64,000 bases of DNA from Paenibacillus_AQ nitricinens (GCF_052056485.1 NZ_CP183948.1:2108001-2172000), one strand, 5' to 3'. Positions 35,012-44,236 are shown, numbered from the stretch's first letter. A program made the numbers and translations. The notes: generated by a model not told the origin, from the sequence alone.

Positions 35012-35740
35012 ATGGCTCAACGATTGCTTGTCATTGAAGACGAACCGACACTGGCCCGGCTGCTGTCCTATAACTTAACGCAGGAAGGTTACGAGGTAAC
35101 AGTAGAGGATCATGGTACGGCAGGATATGATCGTGCGACGAGGGAACCTTTTGACTTGATCGTATTAGATCTGATGTTGCCAGGTATGAATGGCATAGAC
35201 ATCCTTGATAAATTGCGTGGACAAGGTATCCGTACACCTATTATTGTGTTGACCGCCAAAAATGCGGAAGAAGATGTAGTTAGAGGGCTGAAATCAGGAG
35301 CTGATGATTATATAACCAAACCATTCGGCGTCTCTGAACTGCTCGCTAGAGTAAGTGCTGTACTTCGGAGGATTTCTGGACTTGCTGAGGAAGCACCGAC
35401 AGAAACACCTATCTCTGCTTCTACCATTATTTTAGGTCAATTAGAGATTTACCCTGAGAGATATGAAGTCTCCCTCGGTGGTCATAGTATTAATTTGCGG
35501 CCGAAAGAGTTCGAAGTGCTATTATATTTGGCTCGTAAGCCAGGAGTTGTGTTGACGAGAGATGATCTCATGAATGCTGTATGGGGCTTTGATTATATTG
35601 GCGGGCAGCGTACGGTGGACGTGCATGTGAGTTCACTTCGTAAAAAGCTTGAGCTGGATCCAGAATCCGTTCATATCGATTCGATTCGAGGCGTAGGCTA
35701 TAAATTAGTGGTTAATAAAAAAAGAGCTCCGGTCATTTAG
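35012..35740 (+). CDS. phoP: phosphate response regulator PhoP
   Basis: A 242-residue OmpR/PhoB-type regulator: receiver domain with acidic pocket IEDE and phosphoacceptor Asp53 in VLDLMLPG, Lys in DDYITKPFG, and a C-terminal winged helix (LRPKEFEVLLYLARKPGVVLTR, RTVDVHVSSLRKKLE). I take the ATG at 35012 because GGGGGA is just upstream and the protein then begins at the canonical MAQRLLVIEDE; an earlier start would add a hydrophobic, unrelated stretch. Its partner is the kinase gene upstream. Confidence 0.9.
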   Translation: MAQRLLVIEDEPTLARLLSYNLTQEGYEVTVEDHGTAGYDRATREPFDLIVLDLMLPGMNGIDILDKLRGQGIRTPIIVLTAKNAEEDVVRGLKSGADDYITKPFGVSELLARVSAVLRRISGLAEEAPTETPISASTIILGQLEIYPERYEVSLGGHSINLRPKEFEVLLYLARKPGVVLTRDDLMNAVWGFDYIGGQRTVDVHVSSLRKKLELDPESVHIDSIRGVGYKLVVNKKRAPVI

Positions 35741-35763
35741 AGTGACTGGAGTTCTATTTTTTC
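35722..35763 (+). terminator. terminator overlapping the 3' end of phoP
   Basis: AAGAGCTCCGGTCA pairs with TGACTGGAGTTCT, with the phoP stop codon in the loop, followed by a T run. Confidence 0.75.
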
Positions 35764-35848
35764 TATACTTTTCATAAATAAGAAATGCTCGGAGTACTAG
35801 TTGGCTTCTGGGGAAATACTGTGATGTGGACCCATTCATCTCACTGAT

Positions 35849-35887
35849 TTTACATTGCGTTAACATTTCTCTCCAACTGTATTTACA
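35849..35887 (+). promoter_or_regulatory. Pho box of the pstB-phoU unit
   Basis: Hexamers TTTACA (35849), TTAACA (35860), CTCCAA (35871, degenerate) and TTTACA (35882) fall exactly every 11 bases, 55-90 bases before pstB. This is the PhoP recognition pattern and predicts induction on phosphate starvation. Confidence 0.8.
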
Positions 35888-35939
35888 CTAAAAGCTTATC
35901 ATGGAGATCGAAGATGATGAGAAGGAGACGTAAACACTA

Positions 35940-36695
35940 ATGAAATCCATCATTGACATAGAGAATCTTGATCTCTACTATGAGTCGTTCCACGCACTGA
36001 AGAATGTGAATCTGCAAATCCCGGAGAAACAAGTTACCGCTTTTATTGGACCTTCCGGTTGTGGGAAATCCACGTTGCTTCGCACATTGAATCGTATGAA
36101 TGATATGATTCCTGGCACACGTATAGAAGGAACTGTAAACATCGGTGGCAAAAATATTTATAGTGATGAGGTAGAGGTGGAAAGCCTGCGTAAGCAGGTC
36201 GGTATGGTGTTTCAACAGCCGAATCCTTTTCCTAAGTCGATTTACGACAATGTAGCTTACGGTCCCCGTTTACACGGCATCCGTTCCAAAAGTGAACTGG
36301 ATGAGATCGTAGAAAAAAGCTTGCGTCACTCCGCCCTATGGGAGGAAGTGAAAGATTTTCTGAAGAAATCTGCCCTTAGCTTGTCTGGTGGACAGCAGCA
36401 GCGGCTTTGTATTGCTAGAGCGTTAGCGGTACAGCCTGATATTCTGCTAATGGATGAGGCAACCTCTGCCCTCGACCCTGTATCCACTCTCAAGATAGAA
36501 GAGCTTGTTCAGGAACTAAGAAGTGAGTATACCATTGTTATGGTAACTCATAACATGCATCAGGCCGCACGTGTATCCGGTCGAACCGTGTTTTTCTTAA
36601 ATGGTGTAATTGTAGAGGCGGCGGACACAGAGGTGCTTTTCTCGAACCCTAAAGATTCCCGCACTGAAGATTATATTTCCGGACGTTTCGGCTGA
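35940..36695 (+). CDS. pstB: phosphate ABC transporter ATP-binding protein
   Basis: A 251-residue ABC ATPase with the PstB signature: Walker A GPSGCGKSTLLRTLNRMND, Q-loop VFQQPNPFPKSIYDNVAYG, signature LSGGQQQRLCIARAL, Walker B LLMDEATSALDP and the H-loop VMVTHNMHQAARV. It energises high-affinity phosphate uptake with PstSCA, but those genes are not adjacent. AAGGAG precedes the ATG. It sits under its own Pho box and is followed by phoU. Confidence 0.94.
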   Translation: MKSIIDIENLDLYYESFHALKNVNLQIPEKQVTAFIGPSGCGKSTLLRTLNRMNDMIPGTRIEGTVNIGGKNIYSDEVEVESLRKQVGMVFQQPNPFPKSIYDNVAYGPRLHGIRSKSELDEIVEKSLRHSALWEEVKDFLKKSALSLSGGQQQRLCIARALAVQPDILLMDEATSALDPVSTLKIEELVQELRSEYTIVMVTHNMHQAARVSGRTVFFLNGVIVEAADTEVLFSNPKDSRTEDYISGRFG

Positions 36696-36768
36696 TCAGA
36701 TTTAAAAGGGTGTTCGTCCCTGGAAATGGCAAGCTGACCATACGTTAATGAGGAGGATCGCTCTTATT

Positions 36769-37428
36769 ATGATTCGCAGAAAAGAATTTGATAAAGACTT
36801 GGAAGAACTGCGCAGTCTGCTGCAGCAGATGGGTGAGCATGTTAAGGATGCTCTTGAAGGCGCAATTAAGGCATTACAAAATCTAGATACAACGCTCGCA
36901 CAAGAAGTTGTTGAAGCGGATCTACAGTTGAATGCCATGGAAGATAAAATCATGGAAATTGGCTCACGCTTAATTATTACTCAGCAGCCTGTAGCTAAGG
37001 ATTTGCGCCGCATTATCGTTGCCTTTAAAATATCAAGCGATTTGGAACGTATGGGTGATCTGGCGCTTGATGTAGCAAAAGCGACCATGCGTCTTCAAGG
37101 ACAAACGCTGATTAAGCCGCTTGTTGACATTCCTCGCATGGCTGAAATCGTGACGATTATGATCGATGAGGCCATTCAATCTTACCTGGATGAGAATACT
37201 GATCTGGCTTATAAAATGGCTCAGGATGATGATCAGGTCGATCAATTGTATGGTGCGATGATCAATGAGTTGTATTCTTATATGGTAACAAAGCCGGAAA
37301 CCGTATCCCAAGCTATGTTATTGACGCTGGTAGGCCGTTATATCGAACGGATTGGCGATCACGCCACTAACATTGGCGAAAGCGTAGTTTACCTGGTTAC
37401 CGGTAGCCGTCCAGATTTGAATGAATAG
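36769..37428 (+). CDS. phoU: phosphate signalling protein PhoU
   Basis: A 219-residue all-helical protein made of two PhoU repeats, each with the metal-binding E/DXXXD-type helix (ADLQLNAMEDKIMEIG; DDQVDQLYGAMINE) and the segments KISSDLERMGDLALDVAK and GRYIERIGDHATNIGE. PhoU links Pst transport to PhoR signalling and guards against excess phosphate uptake. I start at 36769 (MIRRKEFDKDLEEL), with GAGGAGG upstream; an earlier ATG would contain the ribosome site itself. Confidence 0.93.
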   Translation: MIRRKEFDKDLEELRSLLQQMGEHVKDALEGAIKALQNLDTTLAQEVVEADLQLNAMEDKIMEIGSRLIITQQPVAKDLRRIIVAFKISSDLERMGDLALDVAKATMRLQGQTLIKPLVDIPRMAEIVTIMIDEAIQSYLDENTDLAYKMAQDDDQVDQLYGAMINELYSYMVTKPETVSQAMLLTLVGRYIERIGDHATNIGESVVYLVTGSRPDLNE

Positions 37429-37466
37429 CTTTGATTCAAAAGATGTTTGGTAATTGTCGTAACTGC

Positions 37467-37588
37467 GGAGAATGTTTGGACTTTCGGCCGTTGTTGTCTC
37501 CAAACTTCTCCTCCATTACTTGCACCTTCACATCTTTTGTTTATTTTTAGGTAAATTGAGTAGCCGTCCTTATATTAGGACGGCTACT
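37467..37588 (+). terminator. two hairpins after phoU
   Basis: GGAGAATGTTTGGA pairs with TCCAAACTTCTCC (37467-37514), then AGTAGCCGTCC pairs perfectly with GGACGGCTACT (37559-37582) before a T-rich stretch. The second is the better terminator. Confidence 0.7.
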
Positions 37589-37665
37589 TGTTGTATAGCC
37601 GTTTCTACTTGGACAGGCCATATGTTAAGATGTAAGAAGTAAGCATGAAAAAGGCGAGGTGCACT

Positions 37666-40335
37666 ATGGACAAGTTGATACTTATAGATGGAAACAATAT
37701 TATTTACCGCGCATTCTTCGCGATGCCTCCGCTAACGAATACAGCAGGGCAACAGACGAATGCGGTGTACGGTTTTACCACTATGCTGCTCCGTTTAATT
37801 GAAGAACACAAGCCGACACATATGATTGTTGCCTTCGATGCAGGGAAAGTCACATTCCGGCATGAAGGCTATGAGGATTATAAAGGCGGTCGGCAAAAGA
37901 CACCTCCCGAGCTCTCCGAGCAGTTTCCACTATTGAAGGATTTGCTCAGAAATCTAGGTGTACCGCAGTTTGAAATCGGCAATTATGAGGCCGATGATAT
38001 TATTGGAACCATTTCTCGCCAAGCAGATGAAGCAGGCCGGCAGGTTATGATCGTGTCGGGAGACAAGGATATGCTTCAATTGGCTTCCGAACACACGACC
38101 GTTGCGTTGATCCGCAAAGGAGTTACTGAGGTCGAGCTTTATGGACCAGAACAAATTCGTGAGAAATATGACCTGACACCAGAGCAGATCATAGACCTTA
38201 AGGGACTGATGGGTGATGCGAGTGATAACATTCCAGGCGTTCCGGGTGTTGGTGAGAAAACAGCGCTCAAGCTGTTGCATCAATTCGGATCCGTTGAAGG
38301 TGTATTAGCAGGAACCGGTGAGCTTAAAGGTAAAATGAAAGAAAAGCTCGAAGCACATGCGGAAGACGCTGTCATGAGTAAGAAGTTGGCAACCATCTAT
38401 CGTGAAGTGCCTCTTGAGCATTCGTGGGAAGATATGATCTTTAACGGGATTTCTGCGGATACAGCAGGACCCGCACTCGCAAAATTAGAATTCAAATCAC
38501 TTCTGGAAAGGTTATCACTAAGTGCCTATGCTCCAGTAGCTGATGGAGAAGAGGGTGCAACGGAAGTAGAAGCTGCAACACTCGATATTTCGATCGTGAG
38601 TGAAGATGAACTTGAGGCGCTAAGTGAAGCGCTGCCTAGTATTTCAGCGCTGCATGTGGAATCCAATGGGGATAATCCGCATCGTGCCGAGGTGATCGGG
38701 GTAGGGCTATCTACTTTGGAGCGACATTATTATGTGCCGTTTGAATTACTACAGAAACCAGCGGCCGCGAAGCTACGCGACTGGTTAGGAGATGAGAAGG
38801 CTCCGAAGAGCGGATATGATCTTCACCGTGCTGATTTGGCACTGCATTGGCAGGGGATTGCTTTTGCAGGTGCAGCGCATGATGTGCAGCTGGCGGCTTA
38901 TTTGCTGGATCCGACGGAAGCTAATCAGAACCTGAACGATCTCGCTACGAAATACGGCTTGCCAAGGTTGTCACCTGATGAAGATGTATTTGGTAAAGGG
39001 GCCAAATATAAGATTCCTGAGCTTGAGATCTTAGGAAATCACGTCGCACGTAAGAGTGCTGCGGTACTTGGTATCGCCCAGAAACAACAGCAGGAATTGA
39101 TTGAAACGGCAATGACCGGACTGTTCGAGGATCTCGAAATGCCATTATCACGTATTCTTGCGGATATGGAGAAACAGGGGATTGCAGTCAACGAAGGGGA
39201 TCTTAAAGAGTTAGGAAAAGAATTCGAAGCTCAGATTTCCAAGCTGGTCACTGAAATATATGAATTAAGTGGCACGGAGTTCAATTTGAATTCACCAAAG
39301 CAACTGGGTGAGATTTTATTCGTTAAGCTAGGTTTACCTGTTGTTAAGAAGACGAAGACAGGCTATTCCACCGATGCTGAGGTGCTTGAGAAACTAGCGC
39401 CTTATCATGACGTGGTACGTTTGATTTTGCAATATCGCACGATTGCGAAGCTCCAGTCTACATACGTAGAAGGACTTCTTAAAGAAATATCTCCGAAAAC
39501 AGGAAAGGTGCATACCTTCTATCGGCAGACGATTGCGGCTACCGGACGTCTCAGCAGTCAATATCCGAACCTGCAGAACATTCCTATCCGCCTAGAGGAA
39601 GGGCGCAAAATCCGTAAAGTGTTTGTTCCATCCGAACCGGGTTGGTCCATTCTTGCGGCGGATTATTCTCAGATTGAACTTCGGGTGCTAGCGCATATCT
39701 CCGGTGATGAGCGGATGAAGGAAGCTTTTCTCCATGATATGGATATTCACACGAAAACAGCGATGGATGTATTTGGAGTTACTAACGATCAGGTTGATAG
39801 CAATATGCGTCGTGCTGCTAAAGCCGTTAACTTTGGTATCGTGTACGGCATCAGTGATTATGGTCTGTCGCAGAACTTGAATATTCCTCGTAAAGAAGCC
39901 GCTCAATTCATTGAGCAGTATTTTGAGGTATACCAAGGTGTGCGTCGATATATGGATGATATCGTAGTTGATGCAAGGAAACATGGATATGTAACCACGC
40001 TGCTGGAACGTCGTCGGTACTTGCCTGAGATTAATGCAAAGAACTTTAATCTACGTTCGTTTGCGGAACGTACGGCAATGAATACACCTATACAAGGAAC
40101 TGCAGCTGATATTATTAAGCTGGCGATGGTGCATATGGATAAGGCGCTTTTCGAGCGTGGGCTAAAGAGCCGTATGCTGCTTCAGGTGCACGATGAGCTT
40201 GTATTCGAGGTGCCAGAGGATGAAATGGAGCTCATGAAGACGCTTTTGCCGGAAGTCATGGGTGGAGCATTGCAGTTATCTGTGCCGCTTAAAGCAGAGG
40301 TAAGTTTTGGCAGCAACTGGTACGAAGCGAAATAG
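37666..40335 (+). CDS. polA: DNA polymerase I
   Basis: An 889-residue repair and Okazaki-processing polymerase. The 5'-nuclease domain opens the protein (LILIDGNNIIYRAFFAMPPL, VSGDKDMLQLA, GDASDNIPGVPGVGEKTA). The middle 3'-5' exonuclease-like domain lacks the acidic catalytic residues (HVESNGD where DxE is expected), as in other Bacillus-type PolA. The polymerase domain has NLQNIPIRLEEGRKIRKVF, the catalytic DYSQIELRVLAHISGDE, KAVNFGIVYGISDYGL and VHDELVFEVPE. I use the ATG at 37666, preceded by GGCGAGG. mutM follows 52 bases later. Confidence 0.96.
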   Translation: MDKLILIDGNNIIYRAFFAMPPLTNTAGQQTNAVYGFTTMLLRLIEEHKPTHMIVAFDAGKVTFRHEGYEDYKGGRQKTPPELSEQFPLLKDLLRNLGVPQFEIGNYEADDIIGTISRQADEAGRQVMIVSGDKDMLQLASEHTTVALIRKGVTEVELYGPEQIREKYDLTPEQIIDLKGLMGDASDNIPGVPGVGEKTALKLLHQFGSVEGVLAGTGELKGKMKEKLEAHAEDAVMSKKLATIYREVPLEHSWEDMIFNGISADTAGPALAKLEFKSLLERLSLSAYAPVADGEEGATEVEAATLDISIVSEDELEALSEALPSISALHVESNGDNPHRAEVIGVGLSTLERHYYVPFELLQKPAAAKLRDWLGDEKAPKSGYDLHRADLALHWQGIAFAGAAHDVQLAAYLLDPTEANQNLNDLATKYGLPRLSPDEDVFGKGAKYKIPELEILGNHVARKSAAVLGIAQKQQQELIETAMTGLFEDLEMPLSRILADMEKQGIAVNEGDLKELGKEFEAQISKLVTEIYELSGTEFNLNSPKQLGEILFVKLGLPVVKKTKTGYSTDAEVLEKLAPYHDVVRLILQYRTIAKLQSTYVEGLLKEISPKTGKVHTFYRQTIAATGRLSSQYPNLQNIPIRLEEGRKIRKVFVPSEPGWSILAADYSQIELRVLAHISGDERMKEAFLHDMDIHTKTAMDVFGVTNDQVDSNMRRAAKAVNFGIVYGISDYGLSQNLNIPRKEAAQFIEQYFEVYQGVRRYMDDIVVDARKHGYVTTLLERRRYLPEINAKNFNLRSFAERTAMNTPIQGTAADIIKLAMVHMDKALFERGLKSRMLLQVHDELVFEVPEDEMELMKTLLPEVMGGALQLSVPLKAEVSFGSNWYEAK

Positions 40336-40387
40336 GCTCCCTTTAAGGTGTGTATATCAGCTATAATGTAGTTGAGGTGAAGACATC

Positions 40388-41224
40388 ATGCCGGAATTAC
40401 CGGAAGTAGAGACAGTCAAGAGAACACTGAATGATTTAGTTAATGGAAAGCAGATAGAGAATGTAACCGTCCGGTTGGCCCGGATTATTCAGCGGCCGGA
40501 TGATATTCAGGCTTTTGCCAACCTGCTCACAGGTCATAGCATTGTTAATGTTGAACGAAGAGGGAAATTTTTGCGTATCGTGTTAGACGGTCTGGTGCTG
40601 GTATCTCATTTACGGATGGAGGGCCGTTACGGACTTTTTTCGAACGAAGATCCACTGGACAAGCATACGCATGTGATATTCCATTTTACCGATGGTACTG
40701 AGCTGCGTTACACGGATGTTCGTCAGTTTGGTACGATGCATCTTTTTCAGATTGGTGAAGACCTGCAGTTGCCTCCTCTTAATAAGCTAGGACAGGAGCC
40801 GCTGGAGCCATCCTTTACGCCGGAGAAGTTTAAGCAGATTGTATCAGGCAAAAGCACAAAAATTAAATCGCTGCTGCTGAATCAGGAATATATCGTGGGC
40901 ATAGGTAATATTTATGTAGATGAGTCGCTGCATCGTGCAGGGATACATCCTGAAGTCAGCGCTAAAGATCTTTCGGATGAGCAACTTGATCAGCTACATC
41001 ACGCTATTGTCAGTACGCTGACGGAAGCGGTAAACGCTGGTGGTTCATCTGTAAAATCATATGTGAATGGTCAAGGTGAGAGTGGCACTTATCAGCAGCA
41101 GCTGTTGATTTACGGTCGTAAAGATCAGCCGTGTAACCACTGTGGAACGATGATTGAGAAAACCGTTGTAGGTGGCCGCGGCACGCATTATTGTCCAAGC
41201 TGTCAGCGTAAGTCAGAAAACTGA
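40388..41224 (+). CDS. mutM: formamidopyrimidine-DNA glycosylase
   Basis: Removes oxidised purines (8-oxoguanine, Fapy) and nicks the abasic site. The 278 residues begin MPELPEVETVKRTL, whose Pro2 and Glu3 are the catalytic pair after Met removal; also present are the Lys in RRGKFLRI, the H2TH region (QEYIVGIGNIYVDESLHRAGIHP) and the C-terminal zinc finger CNHCGTMIEK, CPSCQR. It probably shares a transcript with polA. Confidence 0.95.
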   Translation: MPELPEVETVKRTLNDLVNGKQIENVTVRLARIIQRPDDIQAFANLLTGHSIVNVERRGKFLRIVLDGLVLVSHLRMEGRYGLFSNEDPLDKHTHVIFHFTDGTELRYTDVRQFGTMHLFQIGEDLQLPPLNKLGQEPLEPSFTPEKFKQIVSGKSTKIKSLLLNQEYIVGIGNIYVDESLHRAGIHPEVSAKDLSDEQLDQLHHAIVSTLTEAVNAGGSSVKSYVNGQGESGTYQQQLLIYGRKDQPCNHCGTMIEKTVVGGRGTHYCPSCQRKSEN

Positions 41225-41351
41225 AGAATTAATTAGGTTGGCACCCACTACTTGTCCCGCCCATATACTGTGTGAAGAATGCTTAATAGAGAACGGAAGC
41301 TGAATGAAATGTAATCTTCAGTGTTCCGGTTCTTCACAGGAGGGATTGCGG

Positions 41352-42098
41352 GTGCTCAGCCCATTTTTTTCACTAATATTACTAGCTTTTGCTTTGAGTC
41401 TGGATGGTTTTGGCGTTGGTATTACATATGGACTGCGTAAAATGAAAATACCATTGCTCTCCATTCTGATTATCTCGCTTTGTTCGGGGGTAGTTATCTG
41501 TGTATCTATGCAAGTGGGTGTTCTGCTTGCCAAGGTAGTGTCTCCACATGCAGCTTCTGAGGTTGGCGCTGTTATACTTGTGCTAATGGGGTGCTGGTCG
41601 CTCGTCCAGATGCTAATGCAGAAGGAGAAGGAACAGACAGGTGAGCATAAAGTAGATAGTGAAGAAAATGTACTATCCACAGAAGCTCGGGCAGAGGTAG
41701 CTGTTGTTACTGAAGATGTTGTAGAACAGGTTGCCATGGCTCCTGAACAGGCAAAGTCGGCTGTCTTTTCCCTTGAGCTACGACGGTTGGGGATTGTTGT
41801 ACAGATCCTACGTACTCCGTCTTCTGCAGATATGGATGATTCCGGAAGTATTTCTTCGATGGAAGCTATGCTGCTCGGGATTGCCCTCTCTCTAGATGCT
41901 TTTGGAGCTGGACTTGGCGCAGCATTGCTGGGGTTCAATCCGATATGGACATCACTTACAATTGCTCTGTTTAGTGGTACATTTCTATTGCTGGGCATGA
42001 AGACTGGATTAAGATTCGCCGGGAACTACTGGATGAAGCATGCTGCTGCACTACCCGCGTTATTATTAATTACAATGGGAATACTGAAGCTATTATGA
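41352..42098 (+). CDS. ytaF: sporulation membrane protein YtaF
   Basis: A 248-residue MntP/YtaF-type protein: two homologous halves of three membrane helices (SLILLAFALSLDGFGVGITYGL and LLGIALSLDAFGAGLGAALLGF) joined by a 100-residue polar, acidic linker. The ALSLDGFGVG and ALSLDAFGAG pair is the family's duplicated motif with an intramembrane Asp. The start is GTG (41352) eight bases after AGGAGG. YtaF is a sporulation protein by family; cation transport is suggested only by the MntP relation. Confidence 0.85.
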   Translation: MLSPFFSLILLAFALSLDGFGVGITYGLRKMKIPLLSILIISLCSGVVICVSMQVGVLLAKVVSPHAASEVGAVILVLMGCWSLVQMLMQKEKEQTGEHKVDSEENVLSTEARAEVAVVTEDVVEQVAMAPEQAKSAVFSLELRRLGIVVQILRTPSSADMDDSGSISSMEAMLLGIALSLDAFGAGLGAALLGFNPIWTSLTIALFSGTFLLLGMKTGLRFAGNYWMKHAAALPALLLITMGILKLL

Positions 42099-42107
42099 GG
42101 TGAGTAC

Positions 42108-42704
42108 ATGATTATTGGCTTAACCGGAGGCATTGCATCCGGAAAAAGCACGGTGTCTGCACTGCTTGTGAGCAAGGGAGCGAGGCTGGTTGACGCGGAT
42201 GTGATCGCCAGAGAAGTTATGCTCCCCGGTCATGAGGTGCTGGCTGCGGCTGTGAAACAATTCGGAAGCGAGATCCTCTCTCCGGATGGCACCCTGAATA
42301 GGGGCAAGCTGGGGGACATTGTATTTCAAGACCCAGCGGCCCTGCAAGCCCTGAACAATCTGACGCATCCCGCAATCCGGCGGGAAATTAAAGAACGTAT
42401 GAACAGCCTGGAGGTAGAAGATCCAAAGAAGTTAACAATTGTGGATATCCCTCTTCTTTTCGAATCAGGACTCGAGAACATGTTCCATGAAATACTGGTG
42501 GTCTACGTGCCTCGTGAAGTGCAAATCGCTCGATTAATGGAACGTAACGGACTTTCTTTAGAACAAGCAGAAGCACGCTTAAATGCACAGATGGATATTG
42601 AAGCAAAGCGTAACAAAGCGGACTATATCATTGACAACAGTGGCGAACTTGCGCACACTGAGCAACAGGTTGCTGTTCTTTGGGACAGGCTGGGCTTATC
42701 ATGA
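42108..42704 (+). CDS. coaE: dephospho-CoA kinase
   Basis: Last step of coenzyme A synthesis: phosphorylation of the 3'-OH of dephospho-CoA. The 198-residue P-loop kinase shows IGLTGGIASGKSTVS, DADVIAREVM, LTHPAIRREI, VDIPLLFESGLE and VYVPREVQIARLMERNGLS. GAGGTGAGT precedes the ATG. Its stop overlaps the next start (ATGA), so the lytic transglycosylase is translationally coupled. Confidence 0.95.
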   Translation: MIIGLTGGIASGKSTVSALLVSKGARLVDADVIAREVMLPGHEVLAAAVKQFGSEILSPDGTLNRGKLGDIVFQDPAALQALNNLTHPAIRREIKERMNSLEVEDPKKLTIVDIPLLFESGLENMFHEILVVYVPREVQIARLMERNGLSLEQAEARLNAQMDIEAKRNKADYIIDNSGELAHTEQQVAVLWDRLGLS

Positions 42705-43264
42705 AATGGTTACGTAAAAAAAGAGTCCTTCTTCTATTATTTATTGGTTTTACTGCGATATTGTTTCTGAGTACGAACTGGATGTCCTGGTTTTATCCGA
42801 TCCATTATAAAGATGAGATCCGTAAGCACAGCATTACGTACGATATAGACCCATTTCTAGTGGCTTCGATTATCCGAGTGGAAACGAACTTCAAAACTGG
42901 ACGAGAATCCAAAAAAGGTGCTATAGGTTTAATGCAGCTTATGCCGGATACCGCCAAATGGGCCCTTGAAAAGGCCAAGCTTCCTGATGTTTCTATGGAG
43001 GAGCTTAAGCATGAACCATCAGCAAATATTGAGCTAGGTACCTGGTATCTTTCAACATTATCCCGTCAATTCGAAGGTAAACGTACAGCGGTTATCGCTG
43101 CCTATAATGCTGGACCGGGTAAAGTTCAAAAATGGCTGGATGAGGGGATCTGGGATGGGACGGATGCTACGATTAAGGATATTCCGTTTGGTGAGACCCG
43201 CCATTATGTTCAGCGCGTCAACTATTACTATGATCAGTACACGGATATTTACAATGAATTTTAA
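42701..43264 (+). CDS. SLT-type lytic transglycosylase
   Basis: A 187-residue protein with an N-terminal membrane anchor (about residues 8-28) and a soluble lytic transglycosylase domain: YDIDPFLVASIIRVETNF (catalytic Glu), KGAIGLMQLMPDTAKWA, NIELGTWYLSTLSRQF and VIAAYNAGPGKVQKWL. It should cleave peptidoglycan glycan strands outside the cell, giving 1,6-anhydro ends. The start overlaps the coaE stop. Confidence 0.9.
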   Translation: MKWLRKKRVLLLLFIGFTAILFLSTNWMSWFYPIHYKDEIRKHSITYDIDPFLVASIIRVETNFKTGRESKKGAIGLMQLMPDTAKWALEKAKLPDVSMEELKHEPSANIELGTWYLSTLSRQFEGKRTAVIAAYNAGPGKVQKWLDEGIWDGTDATIKDIPFGETRHYVQRVNYYYDQYTDIYNEF

Positions 43265-43281
43265 ACCGTGTTATGTATAAA

Positions 43282-43322
43282 AAGAAGCATTAAACGACCT
43301 GTGAGTCGTTTAATACTTCTTC
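43282..43322. terminator. bidirectional terminator between the transglycosylase and SASP genes
   Basis: AAGAAGCATTAAACGAC pairs with GTCGTTTAATACTTCTT with one mismatch, flanked by A and T runs. Confidence 0.85.
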
Positions 43323-43342
43323 AGTAAGCTTATGTGGACAGG

Positions 43343-43561
43343 TTATTTGTATTGACCTGCCAATTGTTGTTCTGCCAGGGTTACAAGACGTTTAGTGATG
43401 TAACCACCGATCGAACCATTTTCATAAGAAGTTTTATTGCCTTGGTAACCATCTGGGGAAAGCGTGATTCCGAGTTCTTGGGCAACTTCATATTTAAGTT
43501 GTTCCAAAGCACCACGGGAATTTGGAGCTACAAGGTTATTGGAGCTGTTGTTTTGGCTCAT
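43343..43561 (-). CDS. alpha/beta-type small acid-soluble spore protein
   Basis: A 72-residue SASP that coats and protects DNA in the dormant spore. The family core is plain: NLVAPNSRGALEQLKYEVAQELGI (GPR protease site within ALEQLKYEVA), then GGYITKRLVTLAEQQLAG. AGGAGGTG stands six bases before the ATG. A sigma-G-like promoter precedes it. Confidence 0.94.
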   Translation of the reverse strand: MSQNNSSNNLVAPNSRGALEQLKYEVAQELGITLSPDGYQGNKTSYENGSIGGYITKRLVTLAEQQLAGQYK

Positions 43562-43589
43562 TGCTGTTCACCTCCTCTGTTGGTAACTG

Positions 43590-43619
43590 TATTATGTGCC
43601 GGACTTGCCATAATCATTA
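43590..43619 (-). promoter_or_regulatory. sigma-G-like promoter of the SASP gene
   Basis: On the reverse strand TAATG and CATAATA are separated by 18 bases, close to the sigma-G pattern (GHATR, 17-18 bases, CATNHTA), about 30 bases before the start codon region. Forespore expression is what the family predicts. Confidence 0.55.
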
Positions 43620-43726
43620 CAATAAAAAAACGGTGATTTCTGGAAAAAATGAAATAGCCCTTTAAAAGCCGGTTGTTTAACAAACCGGGGACAAAAAACA
43701 TTATGTAATAGGAAGTGATGAAGCTT

Positions 43727-44203
43727 ATGAAATGCCCTTACTGCGATCACACAAATACTAAAGTTCTTGACTCGCGACCAGCGAATGAGAATAAGTCCAT
43801 CCGCCGCAGGCGTGAATGCGAGCGTTGCAGCAAACGGTTTACAACCTTTGAAATGATCGAAGAAACACCGTTAATCGTAATCAAAAAAGACGGCAGCCGT
43901 GAGGAATTCAGCCGCGATAAAATTCTGCGTGGTTTAATCCGGGCTTGCGAGAAACGACCCGTCTCTGTAGAACGTCTAGAGAAGATCGTCTCTGAGGTGG
44001 AGAAATCCCTTCGCGGCATCGCCGTAGCTGAGGTAGAGAGCCAACAGATCGGTGAATTGGTTATGGAACAGCTCTATCCAGTAGATGAGGTCGCCTACGT
44101 TCGCTTTGCGTCCGTATACCGCCAGTTCAAGGATATTAACATGTTTATGAAGGAACTGAAGGGTCTGTTATCTAAGAGCACTGGGGATCTGGAAAGATTG
44201 TAG
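43727..44203 (+). CDS. nrdR: transcriptional repressor NrdR
   Basis: NrdR represses ribonucleotide reductase genes in response to ATP/dATP. The 158-residue protein has the N-terminal zinc ribbon (MKCPYCDHTNTKVLDSR, RRRRECERCSKRFTTFE) and an ATP-cone (PLIVIKKDGSREEFSRDKILRGLIRACEKR). I start at 43727 since homologs begin MKCPYC and GGAAGTGATG is upstream. B. subtilis has dnaB next; here tRNA genes and accessory DNA follow. Confidence 0.95.
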   Translation: MKCPYCDHTNTKVLDSRPANENKSIRRRRECERCSKRFTTFEMIEETPLIVIKKDGSREEFSRDKILRGLIRACEKRPVSVERLEKIVSEVEKSLRGIAVAEVESQQIGELVMEQLYPVDEVAYVRFASVYRQFKDINMFMKELKGLLSKSTGDLERL

Positions 44204-44236
44204 GGATGTGGCTTGTCTAATGACCAAAAAAAAGTG

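Noticed and set aside
33106..35740. ResDE rather than PhoPR
   Set aside because: Domain layout is similar, but the adjacent Pho boxes, pstB and phoU, and the position before polA favour PhoPR.
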